Source of the DNA: AP-15 sp963833745
GTDB lineage: Bacteria; Pseudomonadota; Alphaproteobacteria; ATCC43930; CGMCC-115725
DNA length: 64,000 bases
Reading direction: 5' to 3'
Assembly (NCBI GenBank): GCA_963833745.1
Contig: CAWHZD010000005.1
Location: forward strand, 1 to 64,000
Below the pieces are notes generated by a model. The model had not been told where the DNA came from and ran no database searches. It worked only from the letters and a program-made list of their open reading frames with translations. Positions 16,239-22,960 of the stretch are shown one piece after another; the first letter of the stretch is position 1, and every line of letters begins with the position of its first letter. The position numbers and the translations under genes are program-made.

Positions 16239-17048
16239 TCATGGGGCCGGCGCCCCGATCGACTTCAACCGCGCATGCGCGCGGGCGGCGCGCGCTTTCA
16301 TCCCGTCGAGATACGTGCTCACATCGTTCCCCGGCAGGTTAAGCACCTTGCACCCGAGCCGCCAATATTCCTCGATCTGCGCCTCGGTCTCCGCCGATCC
16401 CCGAGCGAGCTTGCCGTGGGCGTTGCACGCCGCCGCGATCCGCCGCACCGCCGCTTTGAATTTCGGGTGCTCGAGGTCGAGGTGAACCCCGAGCTGCGCG
16501 CTCAGGTCGGAATGCCCATAGGCGATCATGTCGATCCCGTCGACCGCCGCAATCTCCTCGACATTCTCCAGGCCCTCGAGCGACTCAATCGACGGGCATA
16601 GGATGATGTTCTCGTTGGCCCACGGCGCGTATTCGGTGGCGTGGCGGGGGCCGTAGCTCTTGTATCCGGTGTGCGGCCCCTGGCCGGAGATGCCCCGGTT
16701 GCCGATCGGCGGATACTTCGCCAGGCGGGCGATCGCGCGCGCCTCCTCGGCGGTTTCCACCTCGGACACCTGGATGCCCATGATGCCCTGATCCAGAATG
16801 CCGGGAATGAGATGCGCGAACGACTTGTGGATTCGAACGATGGCCGAGACATTCGTGGTCTGGAACCAGCTCGCCAGATTTGCGATCGTTTCCATGTCGA
16901 ACGCCCCGTGTTCGTGGTCGATCGCGCAGTAATCGAAGCCTGCCGCCTCGATGATCCAGGGGACGCCGCGTGATGCGAATTCCTTGAGCCCGGTGCCCAG
17001 CGCCGCCCGCCGTTCGCGCACCGCCCGCCTTATGCTGTTTTCTTTCAT
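16239..17048 (-). CDS. HpcH/HpaI family aldolase
   Basis: A 269-residue class II (metal-dependent) aldolase of the HpcH/HpaI/GarL family, cleaving 4-hydroxy-2-oxo acids to pyruvate and an aldehyde. Seen: WIIEAAGFDYCAIDHEHGAF (position of the catalytic His/acid pair), SAIVRIHKS (substrate Arg), GIMGIQVSEVETAEEA (metal Glu region), IESLEGLENVEEIAAVDGID (metal Glu/Asp) and AYGHSDLSAQLG. Start ATG 17048 (MKENSIRRAV); an upstream in-frame ATG near 17087 is possible but lacks a clear ribosome-binding site. The gene and the glyoxalase-type gene are bracketed by two fragments of the same acyl-CoA synthetase. Confidence 0.88.
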   Translation of the reverse strand: MKENSIRRAVRERRAALGTGLKEFASRGVPWIIEAAGFDYCAIDHEHGAFDMETIANLASWFQTTNVSAIVRIHKSFAHLIPGILDQGIMGIQVSEVETAEEARAIARLAKYPPIGNRGISGQGPHTGYKSYGPRHATEYAPWANENIILCPSIESLEGLENVEEIAAVDGIDMIAYGHSDLSAQLGVHLDLEHPKFKAAVRRIAAACNAHGKLARGSAETEAQIEEYWRLGCKVLNLPGNDVSTYLDGMKARAARAHARLKSIGAPAP

Positions 17049-17126
17049 GTCTTGTCCCAGGTTTCGTTCGTACTTGTCCGTCATCATAGTGCCTGCGCAG
17101 GCAAGCGCAGCATCGGTTTTGACCAC

Positions 17127-17300
17127 TATGTGCCGCGAAACACGACGAGGGCGTCTACCGCCTTCACTCCCTGACCTGATGGCAGTACCATGAGCGGATT
17201 GATGTCCAACTCTGCGCCCTTCAAGGTGCATGGCGAGGTGCGAGACGCGCACCAGGGTATCCGCGAGCGCCTCGAGGTCCGCCGCCCGGCCCTTCAGGTG
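17127..17300 (-). pseudogene. Acyl-CoA synthetase 3' fragment (copy 3)
   Basis: Residues RAADLEALADTLVRVSHLAM match the full-length synthetase at 22961-25303, and the DNA continues to match to its end (CCGCGAAACACGACGAGGGC region) although a short deletion near 17215 (GGGCGCAG where GGACACTTGGCAGAG is expected) breaks the frame. Shorter than copy 2 and in the same orientation; it lies just upstream of the aldolase gene. Confidence 0.8.
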
Positions 17301-17403
17301 AGCTCGGCATAGCCGTTCAATCCTCATTCGAACTGTGGCTTTTGGCCACCGTATCCGGGCCGACCTTTACTTTTAGAGACCACGACGTTATTTTGGCCCT
17401 CCC

Positions 17404-17808
17404 ATGCCGATGACCACCGTCACCAATGTCCCCGCAGATGCGCCGCTAGCCGACGAGCTAGTGGACGAGGACCTAGTCGAGATGGCGAACCTCCCGGAGG
17501 AGGATACCGGGATCCCCGGGACGATCTTCGTCTCGACACGCATGGGCAGGCACGGGCCGCGCGTGAAGTACTTCGATGGCCGGGCGGGGGAGGCGCAGCC
17601 GAGCTGCTCGGTGACGATCGCCGACCCGCCAGGGGTGGTGGCGAACAGCCTGCCGGACCACGTCGTCAGACAGCGCGCTCCGCTGGTCTGCGCGTGGGTC
17701 GCTCTCAACCGTGACGCGCTGCTGGAGTTCTGGAACGAGGGGGCGAGCTGGACGCGCGCTGAGGTCTCCCGCTTCCTTGACGGGTTGAAGCGCCTCAAAG
17801 AGCGCTGA
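17404..17808 (+). CDS. Conserved-looking hypothetical protein
   Basis: A 134-residue soluble protein. It starts MPMTTVTNVPADAPLADELV, has an acidic N-terminal third, then LPEEDTGIPGTIFVSTRMGR and HGPRVKYF, and ends with a helical VALNRDALLEFWNEGASWTR, LDGLKRLKER. The layout (short beta strands then a C-terminal helix ending in a basic tail) resembles small alphaproteobacterial proteins of unknown role, but I cannot name a family. ATG 17404 and 17410 are both possible. It stands alone between pseudogene fragments; codon use is typical of the genome. Confidence 0.6.
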   Translation: MPMTTVTNVPADAPLADELVDEDLVEMANLPEEDTGIPGTIFVSTRMGRHGPRVKYFDGRAGEAQPSCSVTIADPPGVVANSLPDHVVRQRAPLVCAWVALNRDALLEFWNEGASWTRAEVSRFLDGLKRLKER

Positions 17809-17905
17809 TCCCCGCAAATCGTGCCCTTTTGCGCTGATTTCCTCTACCTAAGCCGCACCTTGCCGCGCCGCCGGCGCGCCTCGAAGGCCAGTGTTCACCG
17901 AAGAT

Positions 17906-18442
17906 TCGCGACCGGCCGGTCAATGCATCGGCCGCGTATCTCTTCACGACGGCCGAGCGCGCCCGCGACATGCGGCAGCCGCCCGTCCATGTGCTCAATC
18001 AATCACAGCACAGCTTCAGGCAGTGGGCACTACGCAGGAAGATCTGGACGAGATCGAGGACTGGACCGACCGCGCCGCCAAGCGAATGTACGAGGGTGCC
18101 GGGCTTGGGCCCGAGGACGTTGATATATTCAATCCCTACGACGGCTATGCACCGATGGCGCAGTTCTTCCTGGGGGCCTTCCAGCGGCACGGCGTCAAGC
18201 GCGGCGATGCCTTTGCGTTCTACGCGGGCGATATCCGGGTCGAGGGGCCGCACCCGTTCTCTTCGAGCGGCGGCAATCTGGGGACCGGCCGCACCCGTAC
18301 CGCGATGTACACCGACAGCATCGAGCAGCTCCGCGGCACGGCTGGCGCCCGCCAGGTCAGGGTTCGGGCAGAGACGGCACTGGCGGCATTCACCACGCCA
18401 AGCAATGGCGGCTGGATCATGTTCGGCAAATCCCCGAGCTGA
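17906..18442 (+). pseudogene. Thiolase 3' fragment, duplicate of 11862-12395
   Basis: Homology to the intact thiolase starts abruptly at GCGACCGGCCGGTCAATGC and runs through the stop codon: NPYDGYAPMAQFFLGAFQRH, GNLGTGRTRTAMYTDSIEQL, NGGWIMFGKSPS. Near 18030 the copy is two bases longer than the intact gene (CAGTGGGCACTACGC against AAGCGCAGCACAC), shifting the frame. The first 55% of the gene is missing. Similarity continues for about 85 bases past the stop, so this is a segmental duplication rather than a conserved domain. Confidence 0.88.
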
Positions 18443-18556
18443 CGGCCTATGACGCTGGAGATCACCAGCTCGCGGCGATCACTTTCGGAGCTTGACTCAA
18501 AGTTTGCAGCGTCGCGCCGGATGGCACCCGTCCCGCTGCCGGCGGCGAGCGGCTGC

Positions 18557-18910
18557 TCACGGGATCGGAGGAGCCTTCGCGCCGGCGGCTGTCGCTTCGG
18601 TGGGCACAGCAACGTCTTTGACTTGCCGGTCCAGCGCGCCGACGGCCATCATTTCATCACCACGGTGCGGTCGGCGCTGTGGCCCATTGGAGCGGCGCCG
18701 CCGAGGCCGCCGTCGATGTTCAAGGTGTGGCCGGTGATGTACCGGACCGGATTTTCTTTGTGCCGGGAGAGAGCGACTGAGCCCGGGCGGTAGTGTCGGG
18801 CTCCTCTGGCCGTCGCGAATCTGCGGTTCTCGCTCTGGAAAATAGAGCCAGGCAGCGACACCGGCAATCGCGACAACAGCGATCGCGGCGTAAACGAGAA
18901 GGTCAAACAT
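18557..18910 (-). CDS. Small membrane ORF, 3' end chimeric
   Basis: ATG 18910 has a perfect AAGGAG seven bases upstream and starts MFDLLVYAAIAVVAIAGVAA, a single transmembrane helix, followed by WLYFPEREPQ. It lies 46 bases after the emrB stop on the same strand, so it is probably the third gene of that operon. After about 35 codons the frame runs antisense-like through the short-chain dehydrogenase fragment and loses protein character, so its natural end has probably been replaced. Confidence 0.45.
   Translation of the reverse strand: MFDLLVYAAIAVVAIAGVAAWLYFPEREPQIRDGQRSPTLPPGLSRSLPAQRKSGPVHHRPHLEHRRRPRRRRSNGPQRRPHRGDEMMAVGALDRQVKDVAVPTEATAAGAKAPPIP
18649..18800 (-). pseudogene. Short-chain dehydrogenase C-terminal fragment
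   Basis: The frame ENPVRYITGHTLNIDGGLGG matches the C-terminal signature of SDR/FabG-type reductases ((A)RYITG.TLNVDGG). No Rossmann N-terminus or YxxxK motif is present. The last residues GGAAPMGH are shared, at the DNA level, with the end of the adjacent exporter gene (18957-18984), so the tail itself is chimeric. Confidence 0.75.
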
Positions 18911-18956
18911 GAGCACTCCTTTCGCAACGCTTGAAAAGGCTCGTATTGCATGTCCA

Positions 18957-20558
18957 CTAGTGGCCCATGGGAGCGGCGCCACCGAGCTTGACCTTGCGCA
19001 AGGTTAGAGCGAGCGGCACCGCCGCCAGCGAGATCAGCATCAGCACCAAAAAGGCGTCCATATAGCCAAGGTACGAGGCCTGCGCCTGCACCTGCTGTCC
19101 AACCCATTGGACCGCCTGCGTCTTGGCCTCCCATAGAGAACTGCCCTGCGCGACGAAATAGTTCGTCACCTGATGCAGCGCATTCTGATATTGCACGCTC
19201 GACGGGATTGCCTGGCCGACGAGCATGTTCTGATGGAATTGCTGGCGGTCCCACAGCACATTGGCGACGAGCGATATGCCGAGCGAGCCGCCGGTGTTGC
19301 GCGCGGCATTGAGCAGGGCCGAAGCCTGGTCGGTCTTGCCGGGCGGCAGGCCGTCGTAGGACGCGGCGAGGATCGGAATGAAGATCAGCGGCAGTCCGAC
19401 GCCCAGCAGCATGCGCGAGCGCGCCATGAACCAGAAGTCGAGATCGCCATACACATTGGTCATGTCGTACATCGACAGCGCGATCAGCACCGCTCCGACG
19501 GCAATCAGGTATTTGGGCTGGACCTTGCCGGACAGAGGGCCGACGACGAACATCATCGCCGCCGTGACGAGGCCGCCCGGCGACAGCACGAGGCCGGCCC
19601 AGGTCGCCGTGTAGCCGAAATCCTGCTGCACCAGCTGCGGCAGAAACTGCGTCGTCGCAAAGAGAATGGCGCCGGTCGCCAGCATCACCAGAAAACAGGC
19701 GCCGAACTGGCGGGTCGCCACCATCCGAAGGTCGATCGCCGGGTTGCGGCGGGTGATTTCCCACGGGATCATCAGCACGAACGCCAGCACACAGACGGCC
19801 GCGACCCCGACGATAAAGGTCGAGCCGAACCAGTCGTCCTCGAGCCCGCGGTCGAGCATGAGCTCGAGCGAACCGAGGAAGGCCGCGACGAGCGCGAAGC
19901 CGACAGTGTCGAACCTCTCCCGCAGCCGCCGGCGCTGCGCCGCTGCGGCCGTGGGTTCGCGCAGGACCAGCGCGATCAGCGCCATCGTGACCAGGCCGAC
20001 CGGGCCGTTGATCATGAAGGCCCAGCGCCACGAGAGATTGTCGGCGAGCCAGCCGCCGAGCGTCGGCCCGACCACGGGCGCCACCACGACCGCCACGCCA
20101 AACAGCGCAAACCCCTGTCCGCGCTTTTCCGGCGGGAACGCATCCGCCAGGATCGACTGCGCGACCGGCACCATGCCGCCGCCGCCGAGGCCCTGCACAA
20201 TGCGGAACAGCAGCAGCGCATCGAGGTTCGAGGCATAGGCGCACAACACCGAACTCGCGGTGAACAGCGCCAGACAGATCAGGAAGAAGGTCTTGCGGCC
20301 GAGGCGCCGGGTGAGGAAGGTGCTCGCCGTCAGACTGACGGCGTTGGCAACGAGATAGGTCGTCACCACCCAGGACGCCTCGTCTTCGCTAACCCCCAGG
20401 CCGCCGGCAATATAGTTGAGCAGCACGTTGGCGATGGTGGTGTCGAGCGTCTCCATGAACGACGCGACTGCCACGAGAATGGCGATCAGCCATGGGTTGG
20501 CGCCGAAGCCGCCGGCCGCAACGGTAGGCGCGGCTTGGCTGGTGCGAGCGTCGTTCAT
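18957..20558 (-). CDS. emrB: DHA2-family drug:H+ antiporter, EmrB type
   Basis: A 533-residue major facilitator with 14 predicted helices. Motifs: D1-type LDTTIANVLLNYIAGGLGVS near residue 40, AFLTRRLGRK-type motif A (TFLTRRLGRKTFFLICLALF), GLGGGGMVPVAQSILADAFP and GWLADNLSWRWAFMINGPVG. With EmrA it would export hydrophobic toxins across both membranes with an outer-membrane channel. ATG 20558 overlaps the emrA stop (ATGA), with GAGGGGG upstream, so translation is coupled. The last codons (LGGAAPMGH) occur also in the dehydrogenase fragment 18649-18800. Confidence 0.93.
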   Translation of the reverse strand: MNDARTSQAAPTVAAGGFGANPWLIAILVAVASFMETLDTTIANVLLNYIAGGLGVSEDEASWVVTTYLVANAVSLTASTFLTRRLGRKTFFLICLALFTASSVLCAYASNLDALLLFRIVQGLGGGGMVPVAQSILADAFPPEKRGQGFALFGVAVVVAPVVGPTLGGWLADNLSWRWAFMINGPVGLVTMALIALVLREPTAAAAQRRRLRERFDTVGFALVAAFLGSLELMLDRGLEDDWFGSTFIVGVAAVCVLAFVLMIPWEITRRNPAIDLRMVATRQFGACFLVMLATGAILFATTQFLPQLVQQDFGYTATWAGLVLSPGGLVTAAMMFVVGPLSGKVQPKYLIAVGAVLIALSMYDMTNVYGDLDFWFMARSRMLLGVGLPLIFIPILAASYDGLPPGKTDQASALLNAARNTGGSLGISLVANVLWDRQQFHQNMLVGQAIPSSVQYQNALHQVTNYFVAQGSSLWEAKTQAVQWVGQQVQAQASYLGYMDAFLVLMLISLAAVPLALTLRKVKLGGAAPMGH

Positions 20559-21802
20559 AGCCACCCCCTCAGGCGCTCGTAGAGCGAGGGATTTGCATTG
20601 ACCCGCGCGCTTGCCTCGACCGACATGCCGGGGCCGAGCGCAACATCCGTCAGGGGATCGTCCATGACGATCTTGACCGGGACGCGCTGCACGATCTTGA
20701 CCCAGTTGCCGGTGGCGTTCTGGGCAGGCAGCAGCGAAAACGCGGTGCCGGATCCGGGCTGCACACTGGCCACATGGCCGCGGATCGTGCGTTCCGGATA
20801 GGCGTCAATACTGATCGTCACCGGTTCTCCAGGCCGCATCAGGTCGAGCTGCGTCTCCTTGAAGTTCGCCCAGATCCAGGTGTCGTCCGGGACGAACATC
20901 GTTAGGTTGGCGCCCGGCTGCGCGTATTGGCCGACCGCAGCGGTGAGTTGGACGACATGGCCGGGCTGGTCTGCCGTAACCGTCGTATAGGAAAGGTTGA
21001 GCTGCGCCTGTTCGCGCTGGGCTTTGGCTTGCGCCAGGCTGGCGACGGCGCTGTCGCGTTGCGCCTTGAGCGCTTCGACTTGTCGCTGCGCCAGTTTGAG
21101 CGTCGCTTGCGCACTTTCAACTGTAGCCTGTTGCTGGTTCAACTCAGAGGTGTATTTCTGGGCGTTTTGAACGGTACCGGCGAGTTGTGTCTGCGCCAGG
21201 TCTTGATAGCGCACCGCTTGCTGCTGCGCGAACACCAGCGCCGCCTGCTGCTGCGCCAGCTGTGCCTGGTCGGCGGTGATCTGGGCCTGCTGCACAGTCA
21301 TCTGCGCATCGACATTGTTGATGCTGGCTCGCGCGGCGACGACCTGCGCCACCGCCTGGGCGAGGGCTGCGCGATAAATGCGGTCGTCGATACGGGCAAT
21401 GATCTGGCCGGTGGCGACGTGCTCGTTATCGGTGACCGGGACCGTCGTGATGTAGCCCGACACTTCGGGGGCGATGGCGAATTGCCGCGACGCTATGTAG
21501 GCGTCGTCGGTGGACTCGAAATGACAGGAATTGTCGTAATAAAAGTAACCGCCCGCTGCTACTAGCAGCAGGCAAACCGTCGTGAGGGCGAAGACAACCG
21601 GACGCCGACTATTCCTGCCTTTGTGTGACAGCTCATCAGCCCCGGGCTCGTGGGTTTCAATATCCGCATCCTGCCGGGGCCACCGCTCCAGCACCTTCGG
21701 CGCGGCAACGTCAGGCCACGCACCACGGTCCGCCCCCGGCTCAAATTGCTCCGCTTCCGCCGCGCTCCGAGCGTCCGCTCTCTGATCTTCCAGGTCCAGC
21801 AT
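20555..21802 (-). CDS. emrA: Membrane fusion protein of the EmrA type
   Basis: A 415-residue periplasmic adaptor: a cytoplasmic N-terminus, one membrane anchor (VVFALTTVCLLLVAAGGYFY), a lipoyl half (DDAYIASRQFAIAPEVSGYI), a long Gln/Ala-rich coiled-coil hairpin (about residues 145-265: TVQQAQITADQAQLAQQQAA and similar), the second lipoyl half and a beta-barrel (GEPVTISIDAYPERTIRGHV). DDAYI and GYI..V are hallmarks of EmrA/HlyD adaptors. Start ATG 21802 (MLDLEDQRADARSAAE); upstream codons lack conservation. First gene of the emrAB unit and divergent from a LysR regulator, which probably controls it. Confidence 0.93.
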   Translation of the reverse strand: MLDLEDQRADARSAAEAEQFEPGADRGAWPDVAAPKVLERWPRQDADIETHEPGADELSHKGRNSRRPVVFALTTVCLLLVAAGGYFYYDNSCHFESTDDAYIASRQFAIAPEVSGYITTVPVTDNEHVATGQIIARIDDRIYRAALAQAVAQVVAARASINNVDAQMTVQQAQITADQAQLAQQQAALVFAQQQAVRYQDLAQTQLAGTVQNAQKYTSELNQQQATVESAQATLKLAQRQVEALKAQRDSAVASLAQAKAQREQAQLNLSYTTVTADQPGHVVQLTAAVGQYAQPGANLTMFVPDDTWIWANFKETQLDLMRPGEPVTISIDAYPERTIRGHVASVQPGSGTAFSLLPAQNATGNWVKIVQRVPVKIVMDDPLTDVALGPGMSVEASARVNANPSLYERLRGWL

Positions 21803-21917
21803 GGTCCTCACCCTTGCGATCTGCCTTTGCCGGACCGAAATGAGTAGAAATCGAGGGGAGACAATTGCTCCTTCTGCGAACAGGCTGTCCGGTATTGGCA
21901 GACAATAAGGGGGCGGG
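21803..21917. promoter_or_regulatory. Divergent emrA / lysR promoter region
   Basis: 115 bases between divergent starts. Contains ACAATTGCTCC ... GGCAGACAATAAG, an ATTG/CAAT pair spanning about 45 bases that could hold LysR-type sites. Assigned from position; no operator is proven by sequence. Confidence 0.4.
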
Positions 21918-22816
21918 ATGGACCGTCTCGCTAGCATCACGGCCTTTGTTGGGGTTGCCGAGAGCGGCGGCTTCTCGGCTGCAGGTCGCCGTTTGAACCG
22001 GTCAAAGGCGACGGTCAGCGACCAGGTTCAGACACTGGAAAACGCGCTCGGGGTGCGGCTGTTAAACCGTACCACCCGCCGGGTCAGTTTGACCGAGATC
22101 GGCCGCAGCTATTACGAGCGCTGCGTGCAAATCCTGCACGACCTAGAGGAGGCCGATGAGGCCGCCGGCGCTCAACAGGCAACCCCGCGCGGCCAGCTTC
22201 GGGTTCACTGCCAACAAGGCATCGTGCAGTTCGTCACACCGGTCGTGGTCGACTTCTCACCCGGTACCCTGAAGTGTCGGTCGATCTGCGCTACGGTCCC
22301 GCGATGGTCGATATGGTAGAGGAGGGGTTCGACCTGGCGATCAGCCCGGTTCTGCCGCCAGACGCGACCCTTGTCAGACGACGCCTGGCGACTTTCAGGC
22401 TGGTGCCATTCGCTGCCCCGGCCTATCTCGAACGACATCCGGCGCCGCAATCCCCGGCAGACCTCGCCGGTCACAACTGCCTGCGCTACCCCCACGCGCC
22501 GGGGTTCGCGGAGGGGTGGCACTTTCTGGACGCCAGTGGCAATCCGGTTGTGGCGCGCGTATCGGGGAACTTGATCAGCACCAGCCCAGATACAGCGCGT
22601 GCCGCCGCGGTAGCCGGCATCGGCCTGGTGCTGACGGCGCCGTTCATGGTTGCCGATTTGCTTGCCTCAGGGGCACTGGTGCCGCTGCTGCCCAGTTATC
22701 GAACGCAGGAGTTTGAGATCAATGCGTTCTATCCTCATCGCCGGCACCTGAGCGCCAAAGTGCGCGCGTTTATCGACCTGCTGGTCGACCGATTTGCCGA
22801 ACACCAGCCCCGATAG
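21918..22816 (+). CDS. LysR-family regulator (one frameshift)
   Basis: The first part (MDRLASITAFVGVAESGGFS, RRLNRSKATVSDQVQTLENA) is the winged helix-turn-helix of LysR regulators. It runs to about codon 113 (TPVVVDF), where one base is missing near 22262; the correct frame resumes with RYPEVSVDLRYGPAMVDMVE and continues through the effector domain (LPPDATLVRRRLATFRLVPF ... FYPHRRHLSAKVRAFIDLLV) to 22816. Combined length about 299 residues, the family norm (CrgA/YafC-like). Either a sequence error or a recently dead gene. Divergence from emrAB suggests it senses an exported compound. Confidence 0.88.
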
Positions 22817-22960
22817 GCGAAGATTAGGCTCGGCTTTGGGGCAGATTCAGCAGTTCGCGCCGCCAAGGCTGAGCGGCGGTTGTGGGTTCCAAAGCGGTCC
22901 GCTGCTGCCGACAATTAGGCCGTGCAGACTTTTGGGTCCGGCGCTCAGCTGCGTGCGGTG

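Noticed and set aside
19173..20582. 469-codon plus-strand frame
   Set aside because: Antisense shadow of emrB; composition is His/Arg/Gln-rich and no ribosome-binding site is seen.
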